Assembly: GCF_904424705.1 (NCBI RefSeq)
Contig: NZ_CAJGBF010000005.1
Span: 1 to 64,000 of the forward strand
DNA: 64,000 bases
From: Rossellomorea arthrocnemi
GTDB taxonomy: Bacteria; Bacillota; Bacilli; Bacillales; Bacillaceae_B
Direction of reading: 5' to 3'
Shown here: positions 1 to 8,533 of the stretch, in pieces
How the letters are laid out: each line of letters opens with the position of its first letter
Position numbering within the stretch: the stretch's first letter is position 1
Made by a program: the position numbers and the translations under genes
Notes under the pieces: generated by a model
The model's database searches: none
Told to the model about the DNA's origin: nothing
What the model saw: only the letters and a program-made list of their open reading frames with translations

Positions 1-195
1 CAGAATAAGATTGGCAATCTTCATATCTTTTTCAGACAGTTGGAGTCTGTGGAAGAACTGATCCGCTTCTTCAATCGAAAAAGCCGTTACTTCCCCAATA
101 TGAAGGGAATCCACTTTCACTGCGAGGGACGGTTCTTCTGCTTCTTCGAGTACCCCTTTTAGAAGGAAAAAAGGAAGCAAGAGAACCGTCCCCAT
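1..195 (-). pseudogene. UvrA-family ATPase fragment, 5' end replaced by a REP element
   Basis: The minus strand is open from the left edge to about position 217. Residues such as LAVKVDSLHIGEVTAFSIEEA and a following QLSEKDMKIANLIL resemble the middle of UvrA-family excinuclease ATPases, where a short beta segment precedes the KEMKIANLIL helix. Upstream of that match the frame runs straight through a REP copy (126-193), so the codons from the ATG at 195 are REP sequence, not UvrA. The natural 5' part, including the first Walker A, is therefore missing. The 3' part lies outside the window, so I cannot say whether the rest is intact. It may be a truncated UvrA paralogue or a short decaying fragment. 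Confidence 0.5.
126..193. repeat. REP element, two-armed copy
   Basis: Left arm GGGACGGTTCTTCTGCTTC at 126-144 and right arm GAAGCAAGAGAACCGTCCCC ending at 193 are imperfect inverted repeats about 28 bp apart. The same pair recurs through the window. This copy sits at the broken 5' end of the UvrA-like fragment. Confidence 0.85.
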
Positions 196-258
196 GCTCC
201 CTTGCACTCCCTCTTTCTGTTAAACTATAAGGAGAAAACCTCGCCGGGAGGCAGCATA

Positions 259-1137
259 ATGGATTATTCAGTAATAGGAAAAAAGATAAAAGAAATGAGA
301 AAGGCCGTAGGGATCACACAAGGTGAACTTGCTGAAGGAATCTGCACACAGGCGCTGATCAGCCGAATTGAAAAAGGAGACATTTACCCCAGTGCCACAG
401 CTTTATACCAAATTTCAGTAAAGCTCGGTGTCGACGTTAACTACTTCTTTGAAATCGGCACCACCCCTCGTCTGGATTATATTAAAGAGGTGGAGAGACA
501 ATTAAGAGGTTTACGGGTCAATCGACATTTTGAAGAAATGAATGAGCTTGTCAAAACAGAAGAAAAGAATCCTCTTTTCTACCAAGATAATGTCAACCTT
601 CAGCTTCTATACTGGCACAAAGGCATTTATCAATATGAAGTAAAAAAGGAAGCCGATGCTGCATTTGAGCTATTACATTTTGCTTATCAGCTGACCGCCA
701 GCGTGAAAAAAGCTATGACCGAAGGAGAAATGCATATCCTTGCAAGCATTGGCACCATTTACTTTTTAATTCACCAATATGAGGAAGCCCTAGTTTATTA
801 CAATCAAGTCGAAGCGGCCATACGGGCAACTGAGCAATTACATGATAAGTCCATAAAGACTCGTTTGTTCTATAATATATCCAGACTGCTGACACGCATA
901 GGTAAACTCGAGGAATCGACGGACTATTGCCTCAAAGCCATCAAGTGGTGTTTTGAAGAAGAGTTGTTATGGGGATTAGGGGAACTGCATTACCAAATTG
1001 GCTATAACTATGAACTGGCAGGAGACCTACCAAAAGCCCTTCCCTACTTCAAACATGCACTGCATATGTTTGAAATACGAAAAGATGAAGTGTATGTGTC
1101 TTTTCTTACACAAAAAATAGAAGAGATTTCGAAGTGA
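259..1137 (+). CDS. PlcR-like RRNPP transcriptional regulator (HTH + TPR)
   Basis: 292 residues from the ATG at 259, preceded by GGGAGG; a longer in-frame start at 202 would be encoded by REP-flanking DNA and is unlikely. Residues about 5-60 form an XRE-type helix-turn-helix (GKKIKEMRKAVGITQGELAE...ALISRIEKGDIYPS). The rest is helical tetratricopeptide-like repeats, for example the EEALVYYNQVEAA and LPKALPYFKHALHMF segments. Length and order match PlcR-type regulators, which bind a re-imported secreted peptide in the TPR domain. I found no PapR-like peptide gene next to it, so it may be an orphan receptor, may answer a peptide encoded elsewhere, or may not be peptide-responsive. Target genes are unknown. 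Confidence 0.8.
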   Translation: MDYSVIGKKIKEMRKAVGITQGELAEGICTQALISRIEKGDIYPSATALYQISVKLGVDVNYFFEIGTTPRLDYIKEVERQLRGLRVNRHFEEMNELVKTEEKNPLFYQDNVNLQLLYWHKGIYQYEVKKEADAAFELLHFAYQLTASVKKAMTEGEMHILASIGTIYFLIHQYEEALVYYNQVEAAIRATEQLHDKSIKTRLFYNISRLLTRIGKLEESTDYCLKAIKWCFEEELLWGLGELHYQIGYNYELAGDLPKALPYFKHALHMFEIRKDEVYVSFLTQKIEEISK

Positions 1138-1152
1138 AGCAGGGGGAAGCAG

Positions 1153-1205
1153 GGGGACGGTTCTTCTGCTTCCAAAATTCAAAAAGAAGCAAGAGAACCG
1201 TCCCC
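1153..1205. repeat. REP element, two-armed copy
   Basis: Left arm 1153-1173 and right arm 1186-1205 are separated by only 12 bp and could form a hairpin at the 3' end of the PlcR-like gene. Extra partial copies (GGGGGAAGCAGG before, CCTTGCTTCC twice after) flank it. Confidence 0.85.
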
Positions 1206-1224
1206 TTGCTTCCCCTTGCTTCCA

Positions 1225-1398
1225 TCAGAACCCGCTATTCTTTCTCTTCCAATCTTCATGAAATTTCTGTACTATCGAGTGAATTTCATTCAGAGTAAGT
1301 AAAATTAAAAATAGCATCATAAATGTAACCAATTCACCTGTAAAGATTGACAGTGCAGCAGCAATGATCATCCATACCCAGAAATATCTTTTGTTCAT
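1225..1398 (-). CDS. Small membrane protein, unknown function
   Basis: 57 residues from the ATG at 1398, with a GGGGGC element just upstream; a longer start at 1431 has no ribosome binding site. Residues about 5-45 are strongly hydrophobic (YFWVWMIIAAALSIFTGEL then VTFMMLFLILLTL) and suggest two membrane segments, followed by a basic, charged tail ending HEDWKRKNSGF. I do not recognise a family. It lies convergent to the PlcR-like regulator, with a REP between them. Confidence 0.45.
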   Translation of the reverse strand: MNKRYFWVWMIIAAALSIFTGELVTFMMLFLILLTLNEIHSIVQKFHEDWKRKNSGF

Positions 1399-1632
1399 TC
1401 TGTGCCCCCATGTTCGACAACTAACAATCAAGACCGTAATAATATCATTAGCTGAATTACACTCTTGCCGTTGTTCTTAATAAAATGGGAGTTTACAATT
1501 ACAATCCCCCTCACCCATTCTATAACATTCCTATAATGGTGTATATTGTAAGTATTTGTTTTAGAACTCAAATTCATTCTCTCCTCTTCTCCCCGAGCCC
1601 ACTCCAGTATCTTGCTTCTATAAGACGAAAAA

Positions 1633-1652
1633 GAAGCAACAGAACCGTCCCC
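1633..1652. repeat. REP element, right arm only
   Basis: GAAGCAACAGAACCGTCCCC, one mismatch to the common right arm, followed by CTTGCTTCCCTTGCTTC. It lies in the gene-free stretch 1399-1753. Apart from this arm and the presumed promoter of the downstream transferase gene I see nothing in that stretch; short reading frames there look like chance. Confidence 0.75.
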
Positions 1653-1753
1653 TTGCTTCCCTTGCTTCGACAAAATGTAGAAACTCTTTATGTATTGTAA
1701 TATACTGTAAGTAATAGTCTCGTAGTTTTCTATTTTTTAAAGGAGCCTCTATA

Positions 1754-2719
1754 ATGATCATATTATCTTTGATAATCGTACTGTTAACCTCTATCATTAC
1801 TTATATAGGGGTAAAATATATGATTCCTTTCGCCATCAGGATCAATTTTGTTGATAATCCCAACAAACGAAAAGTTCATAAAAAGCCTCTGCCTATGCTG
1901 GCAGGAGCGGTGTTCACGGTGATTACCATTGTTGGCATACTCCTCTTAAGCTGGTTGGATTATGTAAGTATGGGTATGAGCATGGCTTTCATCATGGCGG
2001 TTGTCATGCTGAGTTCAATCGGACTCATAGATGACTATTATAAAACAAAATCAAAAGAATTTTCTCCTTTTCCCAGGTTACTGGTTCAAATCATCTCGGC
2101 TTTTCTCGTCGTTCAATTCGGGGATTATGTCACGCAGCTCGACCTCCCTTTATTCGGCAATATTGAACTTTCACCTGTACTTGGAAAACTGTTCACCATG
2201 GTGTGGATCATCTTCATCATTAATATCATCAATTTCATGGACGGACTGGATGGATTGGCAGGCGGAATGGCCGGTATCTTCTCATTAACCTTTCTGATTA
2301 CGTCCATCTTGATGAACCAACCGGTTTCAGCCCTCCTCTCTGCACTCATGTTAGGGGTGTCAATCGGCTATTTACCTCATAACTTTTTTCCTGCCAAAAT
2401 TATTATGGGGGATACGGGATCTACATTATTCGGTTTCATGATCGGTGCCATCTCCGTCATCGGAGCTATGAAGACCATCACCGTCATCACCATCAACATC
2501 CCATTATTAATACTGGCTATCCCAATCTTTGATACACTTTTTGTCTTCTTAAAAAGAATCAAGCAGGGTCGATCCATCTTCCATGCGGACAAGCTGCACC
2601 TGCACCACAGGCTTCTCAGCTACGGCCTGTCCCAGGTCCAAGTCGTCATGCTCATCTATTTTTTATGTATCAGTACCAGTGCTACTGCTATTTTTATTTT
2701 GTTGGCTATTCATTTTTAA
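1754..2719 (+). CDS. Undecaprenyl-phosphate sugar-1-phosphate transferase, TagO/WecA type
   Basis: 321 residues, ATG at 1754 preceded by AAAGGAGCC. It is a polytopic membrane enzyme of the MraY/WecA/TagO family, which moves a HexNAc-1-phosphate from UDP-sugar to undecaprenyl phosphate to begin wall teichoic acid or other surface glycans. Family motifs are visible in order: the IDDYYKTK acidic pair near residue 93, NFMDGLDGLAGG near 162, MGDTGSTLFG near 217 and the cytoplasmic HADKLHLHHRLL loop near 275 that favours the WecA/TagO branch over MraY. Length is slightly short for TagO. It stands alone, with REP copies on both sides. It could be the essential TagO or a second enzyme for a capsule or teichuronic-type polymer. 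Confidence 0.88.
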   Translation: MIILSLIIVLLTSIITYIGVKYMIPFAIRINFVDNPNKRKVHKKPLPMLAGAVFTVITIVGILLLSWLDYVSMGMSMAFIMAVVMLSSIGLIDDYYKTKSKEFSPFPRLLVQIISAFLVVQFGDYVTQLDLPLFGNIELSPVLGKLFTMVWIIFIINIINFMDGLDGLAGGMAGIFSLTFLITSILMNQPVSALLSALMLGVSIGYLPHNFFPAKIIMGDTGSTLFGFMIGAISVIGAMKTITVITINIPLLILAIPIFDTLFVFLKRIKQGRSIFHADKLHLHHRLLSYGLSQVQVVMLIYFLCISTSATAIFILLAIHF

Positions 2720-2727
2720 GGAAGCAG

Positions 2728-2748
2728 GGGGACGGTTCTTCTGCTTCC
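2728..2748. repeat. REP element, left arm only
   Basis: GGGGACGGTTCTTCTGCTTC plus one C, directly followed by a T-run, between the stop of the TagO-like gene and the 3' end of the RAYT gene. With the GGAAGCAG at 2720-2727 it can fold and may act as a terminator. Confidence 0.8.
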
Positions 2749-2767
2749 TTTTTTTGCATCTCTTTCT

Positions 2768-3544
2768 CTATACCTTAAACACCACACTCGGAGAAATCCC
2801 CAGAATTCTGGCAGCCTGCCTTTGGGATAGCCCTCGTATCTCTTTTACACTTCTGAGTATTGTATTCCTTTCTTCCCTGGGCAAGCTCTTCACTTGTGGT
2901 ATTTCATAAGAACCGAGGCACTTCATAATCTCCACCCTTGCCTCCTCATCAGATAATCTCCTTCTGACGGAATTTTCATCCAGGCATTGATCGTCGTTTT
3001 TTCTTTCATTAAATTTTTTAAATTCTGCTCGGGAGATAGAAAGGTTGGGAGAAAACAGATTTAATAGATAGTGGGGATCAAGCAGGGTAGGGGGATAGAC
3101 CGTCTTCCCGTAGTATCCCAGGCAGCTGCTCCACTTCCATTCATGTGGGCTCAAAACAATACCTGCCTTTTGGGGATTCTGGTGAATATATCTTGTGACA
3201 GTCAAAAAATACATGCGGTTTTCTACATTTTCACTTTTGAACCGATCCTGAAAGAGGTGACCGGTCGTACGATACTTGGAATTATAATAATGAGCATAAC
3301 TCACTCCCACCCGTTTCATTACAAGTGAAATACTTTCATTTTCCTCTTTCATCAACAGGTGAACATGATTTCCCATCAAGCACCATGCATACATCCTAAA
3401 GCCTGATTCGCTTTTATACTTCTTCAGGATATCCAGGTATTTGATGCGATCGTGGTCCTCGTGGAAAATTTCCTGTTTATTCGCTCCCCTCACAATGACA
3501 TGATAGACCCCCGTTTCACTTTTCCTTCTTGCATGCCGAGGCAT
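2768..3544 (-). CDS. REP-associated tyrosine transposase (RAYT)
   Basis: 258 residues, ATG at 3544 with AAAGGAGGTGAAAT upstream. The Y1-transposase fold is clear: N-terminal RKSETGVYHVIVRGANKQ, the HUH metal site GNHVHLL (His60, His62), GHLFQDRFKSE and RYIHQNPQKAG, whose tyrosine (about Tyr119) is a candidate catalytic residue. The C-terminus (RGLSQRQAARILGISPSVVF) is a helix-turn-helix extension common in Firmicute members. RAYTs are single-copy, domesticated IS200/IS605 relatives that recognise REP hairpins and are thought to spread them. The REP-like arms next to this gene (2728-2748) and throughout the window fit that. No subterminal ends typical of an autonomous IS were found. Confidence 0.92.
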   Translation of the reverse strand: MPRHARRKSETGVYHVIVRGANKQEIFHEDHDRIKYLDILKKYKSESGFRMYAWCLMGNHVHLLMKEENESISLVMKRVGVSYAHYYNSKYRTTGHLFQDRFKSENVENRMYFLTVTRYIHQNPQKAGIVLSPHEWKWSSCLGYYGKTVYPPTLLDPHYLLNLFSPNLSISRAEFKKFNERKNDDQCLDENSVRRRLSDEEARVEIMKCLGSYEIPQVKSLPREERNTILRSVKEIRGLSQRQAARILGISPSVVFKV

Positions 3545-3760
3545 TTATTTCACCTCCTTTCACCTTCTGAATACGATTTCAAAACAAAAAAGTGTATCCT
3601 GACATCGTAAATAAAGTTGTATTCCCACGAAATTGAAAGTGTTGAAAGATAAGTAGATTAAGATTAAACCTGTGGACTAAAATAGAGTGAATAACGAAGA
3701 AGAAAACTGGAGTAAAAACTAACTTACCATAAAATGCTAAATTGATAAAGGAGGATGCAC

Positions 3761-3827
3761 GGGGACGGTTCTTCTGCTTCCAAATCACGTTCAAAATGCC
3801 TCAAAAGGAAGCAAGAGAACCGTCCCC
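3761..3827. repeat. REP element, two-armed copy
   Basis: Left arm 3761-3781, right arm 3807-3827; a further fragment (ACCGTCCCCGCTC) follows at about 3860. This lies in the 3545-3897 stretch between the RAYT and the sigma factor gene. That stretch otherwise holds only AT-rich DNA and the sigma-gene ribosome binding site AAAAGGAGGG. Confidence 0.85.
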
Positions 3828-3897
3828 CCGCTCCCCAAAAAAAGTTGAAACTTATTGATACCGTCCCCGCTCTAATGGTCAAAAAGGAGGGCAAGCA

Positions 3898-4443
3898 GTG
3901 AATGAACTTAGTCTTATTAGGAAGGCCGTAAAGGGGAATAAGAAGTGTCTTGAGGAACTTCTTGTTTTGCATAGTGATCAGTTGTACCGTACGGCGTTCT
4001 TATATGTGAGGAATCGTGAAGATGCTCTGGATGTGGTTCAGGAGGCATCTTACAAAGCATTTATGTCAATCAGCCAACTAAAAAATGAGAAATTCTTTTT
4101 AACCTGGCTAACAAGGATCCTGATCAATTGTTCTTATGCCGTTTTAAAAAAGAAGAAGAAAGAGATTCCTATAGACAAGATAAGCGAAGGCGATGTGGAT
4201 AGGGGGGAACAGGGAGTCGAGAGTCTGGACCTATTGAAAGCAATCAACCAGCTAAATGAAAAGCATAAAGATGCCATCATTCTTTTCTACTTTCAGGATC
4301 TCCCAATAAGCGAAGTGGCCAAGGTCATGAACATTCCAGAAAATACAGTGAAAACCTATTTGAGTAGAGGGAAAGAGCGATTGAAAAAGTTATTAGGAGG
4401 AGTGAACCATAATGGAAAAAAACTCATTTCAAAAAGCATATGA
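3898..4443 (+). CDS. ECF-type RNA polymerase sigma factor
   Basis: 181 residues from a GTG at 3898, 7 bp after AAAAGGAGGG. Region 2 is recognisable at about residues 15-80 (DQLYRTAFLYVRNREDALDVVQEASYKAF...FLTWLTRILIN) and region 4 at about 115-170 (LNEKHKDAIILFYFQDLPISEVAKVMNIPENTVKTYLSRGKERL). Region 3 is lacking, as in ECF factors. It directs RNA polymerase to a small stress or envelope regulon. The next gene overlaps it by 32 bp and encodes a membrane protein with an N-terminal cytoplasmic tail, the usual place for its anti-sigma factor, so co-expression and mutual control are likely. Its nearest relatives are the SigV/SigM-like factors; I cannot choose between them. Confidence 0.9.
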   Translation: MNELSLIRKAVKGNKKCLEELLVLHSDQLYRTAFLYVRNREDALDVVQEASYKAFMSISQLKNEKFFLTWLTRILINCSYAVLKKKKKEIPIDKISEGDVDRGEQGVESLDLLKAINQLNEKHKDAIILFYFQDLPISEVAKVMNIPENTVKTYLSRGKERLKKLLGGVNHNGKKLISKSI

Positions 4444-5770
4444 AAAGATTGAAGTCCCACAGGAGGACGTTTTAAAATCCATCCAGAACGGAATGAACCG
4501 GGCTGATTCTGATGCTCATAAAACGAAAAAGAAAACCGCTGTATGGTCTTCCGTTGCAGCTGCCACTCTTTTCATTTCTTCCAGTTTCCTTTCTCCTTCC
4601 CTGTCTCATGTCATGGCGGATGTCCCTATTCTCGGAAAAGTTTATGAAACGTTCAACGACTCCGTTGGCAGAAGCTTGCAATCACAAGAACTCATAACGG
4701 AACTCAATCAAACCGCCAGCAATAAAGGGATCGATGTCTCGATCACCAATGCATATTATGACGGAGCGGTTGTAGGAGTAACGTTCAAGGCTAAAGGAAA
4801 GATGAACCAAGAGGAAAATGGTCGGGTCGCAGGATTTTATGAGATTTTTGACGGAGACGAAGGAATTTCAGATAGCAAAGAATACGTTCATATGGAACCG
4901 ACAAAAGATGGTTATATCGGCCACATTCAATTAAGTTATCCAAAATCTGAATTGCCGTCAGACACGACCTTCCCACTTGAGTTCAAAACGATTGGCGGGA
5001 AAGAAGGAAGTTGGAGGTTCGATGTCCCCATTAAGCAGCTGCCATTTGAAAATGTTACGCTTGATCAAGAAAGAAGTGATAAGCTTTCAGACGTTAACGT
5101 CCATTTTGATTCCATTATCCTGGGGAAAGCATCGACAGCCATTAACTATACGGCAACATTCCCTGTTCAAGGAAAGCGCGATCAGGTGCGCCTGGAAGTC
5201 TATGATGACAAAGGGGAAGAAATGAACATTTCCATGGATGGCATTGGCCTGGAAACGACGAAAAGTGGGGACCAATACATTGTTAAAGGAAGAAGCATCC
5301 TTCCACAGTCGGTAAAAGGGGAAACAAAATATCTGGAGATTCATCCAAAAGTAGCCCTAAATGAAAAGGATCAATTTGTTCCACTGAATGCTTCAACGCC
5401 TGTGGAAGTGAAAGCAGATAGACAGAATCTATCTGTTACGATTGAAGATATAACGGTTGATGACAATACCCTTGTCGTTGACTTTCAATGGAATAACGGG
5501 GATGCAGTGAACAAGGACTTTAGTTTCTTTAAGGATTTTGCCCAACATGATGTCATTTTAGTGAAGGAATCAGAAAAGGAAATCTATGAGGAACCTATCA
5601 AGCACTCCGTCAAAACTCTTCAAAAGGATGAATTGCGCTTTAGAAGTACATTTGATATCAGCCAACTTGATGATTTTGACCTAAAGACTTATGTCATGAG
5701 GGTGAGATTAGGCTCGTTGAGTATTAATATACCTGTTGAGTTGGATGAAGTGAAGGTGGATGTAGATTAG
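4412..5770 (+). CDS. DUF4179-type membrane protein, probable anti-sigma factor
   Basis: 452 residues, ATG at 4412 inside the sigma gene (AGGAGG at 4397). A cytoplasmic tail of about 40 residues (EVPQEDVLKSIQNGMNRA) precedes one membrane segment near residues 44-65 (VWSSVAAATLFISSSFL). A DUF4179-like extracytoplasmic region follows (residues about 70-160, with VPILGKVYETFNDS), and then beta-rich sequence to the end. This one-pass layout behind an ECF sigma gene is typical of anti-sigma factors that hold the sigma at the membrane until an envelope signal arrives. The function is inferred from family and context. It ends in a strong terminator. Confidence 0.8.
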   Translation: MEKNSFQKAYEKIEVPQEDVLKSIQNGMNRADSDAHKTKKKTAVWSSVAAATLFISSSFLSPSLSHVMADVPILGKVYETFNDSVGRSLQSQELITELNQTASNKGIDVSITNAYYDGAVVGVTFKAKGKMNQEENGRVAGFYEIFDGDEGISDSKEYVHMEPTKDGYIGHIQLSYPKSELPSDTTFPLEFKTIGGKEGSWRFDVPIKQLPFENVTLDQERSDKLSDVNVHFDSIILGKASTAINYTATFPVQGKRDQVRLEVYDDKGEEMNISMDGIGLETTKSGDQYIVKGRSILPQSVKGETKYLEIHPKVALNEKDQFVPLNASTPVEVKADRQNLSVTIEDITVDDNTLVVDFQWNNGDAVNKDFSFFKDFAQHDVILVKESEKEIYEEPIKHSVKTLQKDELRFRSTFDISQLDDFDLKTYVMRVRLGSLSINIPVELDEVKVDVD

Positions 5771-5774
5771 AGAG

Positions 5775-5808
5775 GTAGAGTGGGGTAAATTCCCACTCTA
5801 CTTTTTTT
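5775..5808 (+). terminator. Rho-independent terminator of the sigma/anti-sigma operon
   Basis: GTAGAGTGGG (775-784) pairs perfectly with CCCACTCTAC (792-801) and is followed by seven T. Confidence 0.92.
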
Positions 5809-5822
5809 ACTTTACGAAGCAG

Positions 5823-5889
5823 GGGGACGGTTCTTCTGCCTCTAATAACCTTGAAAAATGTCTCAAAAGGAAGCAAGAGAACCGTCCCC
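5823..5889. repeat. REP element, two-armed copy
   Basis: Left arm 5823-5842 with a changed end (CTGCCTC) and right arm 5869-5889. It lies just after the sigma operon terminator and before the promoter region of the next gene. Confidence 0.85.
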
Positions 5890-5995
5890 TCGCTCCCCCT
5901 GAATAATCAATTCCAACTAAGGAAAATATAGTTATTTTTTGAATATATTATGATACAATACTAAAGTACTACAACTAAAGAAGGAGGAATGCTGA

Positions 5996-6319
5996 GTGAA
6001 AGCACGGTTGCAAAACGAAGCGGGAGTTACAAAAGAAGTGAAGGTCGGTTTCAGTTGGACGACTTTCTTTTTTGGATTTTTCCCAGCCCTTATTAGAGGA
6101 GATTTAAAATGGGCGGTCATTATGTTTCTTACAGCCGCCATCGTAGGTGCCTTTACATTTGGATTTGGGGCGTGGATTCCAGGTATCATATTCTCATTTG
6201 TATATAATAAAATCTTCATTAAAGATCTTCTTGAAAAAGGCTACCGACCTGCTGATGAAACCACCAGAAGTGAACTACAATCCAGAGGAATCATCTCCGG
6301 TTTGTCAAAAGCAGTTTAA
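5996..6319 (+). CDS. HrgC/DUF2628-like small membrane protein
   Basis: 107 residues from a GTG at 5996, ten bases after AAGGAGG. Residues about 18-75 are hydrophobic and rich in Gly/Phe (FSWTTFFFGFFPALIRGDLKWA, then AAIVGAFTFGFGAW), giving two or three membrane segments. FVYNKIFIKDLLEKGYRPAD follows, a motif I associate with HrgC/DUF2628 family proteins. The biochemical role of that family is unknown. It begins a run of genes that continues with zinc-ribbon proteins, so a shared membrane-associated role is possible but unproven. Confidence 0.6.
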   Translation: MKARLQNEAGVTKEVKVGFSWTTFFFGFFPALIRGDLKWAVIMFLTAAIVGAFTFGFGAWIPGIIFSFVYNKIFIKDLLEKGYRPADETTRSELQSRGIISGLSKAV

Positions 6320-6447
6320 TAAAGGACGGAATGATCTTTCGTTCTTATTGCCGCTCCGATTTCTCACTGGAGTGGTATTTTTATGGCCCATTTATTAATC
6401 ATGAGTCTATGACACTACTAAATTATTGCGTAAAGGAGACTTGAATC

Positions 6448-6948
6448 TTGTCTAGTAATCTTCAATCAAAATTAGGTGAAGGCCTGTCCAAATTTCAGGG
6501 TGGCATTGAACAGGGAAAGCTTAAGTTACAAACCGTACAGGAAATCAATAAACTAAAGAAAGACATTCATGATACTTCTGTCAAGAAATCGAAAACACTA
6601 CTTGAATTGGGACAGAAAGTGTATAAAAAAATCAGGATCGGTGAAATCCAAGATCAGGAATTACTTGATTTGACCTCTACCTTAGTCGATATGGATCACG
6701 TAATCTATAAGACATCAAGAAAAGTGAACGAACTTTCAAGCCAGCCCGGTCAAGAGAATGCCATTATCTGCCCGGCTTGTGAAACACCGAATGATTTGGA
6801 TTCGAAATTCTGTGGAGGCTGTGGAGTGAAAGTTGAACAAGGGGTGGAAATCGAGCCTGAATCGACCAATGGATGCCTGCACTGTGGAGAACAAATTTCC
6901 CCGGTTGCGAATTATTGTCATTGCTGTGGGAAAAAGGTGTCTATCTAA
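6448..6948 (+). CDS. Double zinc-ribbon protein with coiled-coil N-terminus
   Basis: 166 residues from a TTG at 6448, preceded by AAAGGAGAC. Residues 1-95 are charged and helical (INKLKKDIHDTSVKKSK...), probably a coiled coil. Two zinc-ribbon units follow: Cys108/Cys111 with Cys122/Cys125, and Cys143/Cys146 with Cys157/Cys160. There is no signal peptide or membrane segment. Similar CxxC-ribbon proteins sit beside membrane proteins of the YvbJ/TcaA type in Bacilli. The next gene starts 20 bp downstream and has its own zinc ribbons, so the two are probably co-transcribed. Function unknown. Confidence 0.65.
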   Translation: MSSNLQSKLGEGLSKFQGGIEQGKLKLQTVQEINKLKKDIHDTSVKKSKTLLELGQKVYKKIRIGEIQDQELLDLTSTLVDMDHVIYKTSRKVNELSSQPGQENAIICPACETPNDLDSKFCGGCGVKVEQGVEIEPESTNGCLHCGEQISPVANYCHCCGKKVSI

Positions 6949-6968
6949 AGAAAGGAGGCTAAGAAACA

Positions 6969-8453
6969 TTGTACTGTAAAAAGTGTGGAACAAAGAACAC
7001 AGAAGGTGCTCTCTACTGTATAAACGATGGTGAAGCATTTGCGATACATAATGAAAATGTCCTGACCTATCAGGAAAACACCCGATACTGCAGCCATTGC
7101 AGTCACGAAGCAATCACTGGCGCCCTTTACTGTCAGCAATGCGGCCAGACATTGAGTAAAGTAAAGGAAACGCAGGATACCCGTGGACCGAATCGATCTG
7201 CCCAGCCTCTTCTTGGAACTGGTGCCAAGGAAACTAGAAAATTTATGAACATGTTTTCTGATACGAACATTCTCAAGAAACTTGCTCTCTGGAATGGAAT
7301 ATCCTTGGCGGTGCTCTTCATCATTTCACTCATCAGTAGTTCTGTCTTAAATGGATTCTTGAGAGACTCATTCCGCGGAGACTTTGGACCGATGATCGAT
7401 GGGGTTAAGCTGTTATCGTTTTCGGATATTTTTATGATCAGTCATATGGCAAGCGTGGAGTACAGTGCACGTGCCCTTATGTTCGAAGGTGTACTTTCAA
7501 CGACAAGTGGATTATTCTTCCTATTAGTCATCCCGGCAATCGTTTTAATCATCACCGGGTTCTTGATGAACCGTCATACTGAAAACTATGTAATTGAAAA
7601 GCTGAAACTCTGCCTTTCCTTTTCCATCATATATGGCCTGCTGGTAGGGATTTTCAGTACTTTTGCCGGAGTATCCATGGATATTTCGGATCCAACCGAA
7701 TTACTGGGGGACATAACCGTAAGTGCAGATTATCCTTTCATAGAAAGTATGTTTAACGCTATTATAATCAGTATGATTTTTACAAGTATAGGCTCTATGT
7801 TCTCGTTACATAAAGAACAGCGTTCATCTAATGATCAATTCGGCCTTTCAATCTCCAGAGCCATTCTCCATTCGATGATCGGGTTGACCCTGATGATGAT
7901 TGCAGGTTCGATCTATGTTTCATCAAATGATGAAGTAACAACGGACAATTCTGCAGGTGACGTCCTGATTGGAACGCAAGCAGGAGGCTACCTGTGGAAT
8001 ATTGCCCAATTCCAGACCCTGAAGTTTGATCTGATTGCAGATGGTGAATCAGTGAAAGCCAGCTACTCACTGATTGGCGGACCAAAGGCATCGGAAGGGG
8101 ATGATGATGCCTTGACTGAGTTTTTTGACGGGTTCAATTGGATTTGGATGTTAGTGCTTATTCCAATCGCGCTCCACTCGTGGGCAGGGAATCTATTTCG
8201 CAAATCCTCCCAAGGAAACATACTATATGAGCTGGGAGTCTATGCCGTTACCTTTGGAATCGTCAACGCCATGATGGTTTCCATATCGAAACTTACCATC
8301 GATACCAATTTCGATGATGTATTTACGGTCACGCTTGGATTTTCCATCATTGGGACGTTTATCTTCAGCACACTCCTTGCATTTGGAATCAGTTATGCGG
8401 CAGTGATGGTGACCAATCGTCAGACCAGCCATCAGGCGCCGTTTTCATCATGA
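6969..8453 (+). CDS. Zinc-ribbon polytopic membrane protein, unknown function
   Basis: 494 residues from a TTG at 6969 with AAAGGAGG upstream. The N-terminus has one partly degenerate ribbon (Cys3, Cys6, Cys17, then Asp20 where the fourth Cys would be) and one full ribbon (Cys41, Cys44, Cys55, Cys58). After a linker come about six or seven hydrophobic segments (starting with ISLAVLFIISLISS and ending with FIFSTLLAFGISYAAVMV). A larger extracytoplasmic loop lies near residues 310-370. I do not recognise a catalytic motif. It follows the double-ribbon gene closely and is followed by a hairpin, then another zinc-ribbon membrane protein. Confidence 0.65.
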   Translation: MYCKKCGTKNTEGALYCINDGEAFAIHNENVLTYQENTRYCSHCSHEAITGALYCQQCGQTLSKVKETQDTRGPNRSAQPLLGTGAKETRKFMNMFSDTNILKKLALWNGISLAVLFIISLISSSVLNGFLRDSFRGDFGPMIDGVKLLSFSDIFMISHMASVEYSARALMFEGVLSTTSGLFFLLVIPAIVLIITGFLMNRHTENYVIEKLKLCLSFSIIYGLLVGIFSTFAGVSMDISDPTELLGDITVSADYPFIESMFNAIIISMIFTSIGSMFSLHKEQRSSNDQFGLSISRAILHSMIGLTLMMIAGSIYVSSNDEVTTDNSAGDVLIGTQAGGYLWNIAQFQTLKFDLIADGESVKASYSLIGGPKASEGDDDALTEFFDGFNWIWMLVLIPIALHSWAGNLFRKSSQGNILYELGVYAVTFGIVNAMMVSISKLTIDTNFDDVFTVTLGFSIIGTFIFSTLLAFGISYAAVMVTNRQTSHQAPFSS

Positions 8454-8459
8454 ACAAAG

Positions 8460-8501
8460 CGAATGGCTGTCTCTGTAAGACTGGAGACAACCATTCGTTT
8501 T
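8460..8501 (+). terminator. Probable terminator or attenuator between zinc-ribbon genes
   Basis: GAATGGcTGTCTC pairs with GAGACAaCCATTC (loop TGTAAGACTG) and is followed by GTTTTC. It may end the 5996-8453 transcript or lower read-through into the next gene. Confidence 0.7.
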
Positions 8502-8533
8502 CACTAAACATGTAAAGAAGAGGAGAAATCATT

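Noticed and set aside
1428..1700. Two overlapping frames (81 and 71 codons) on opposite strands upstream of the TagO-like gene
   Set aside because: Both include REP sequence, lack ribosome binding sites and resemble nothing known.
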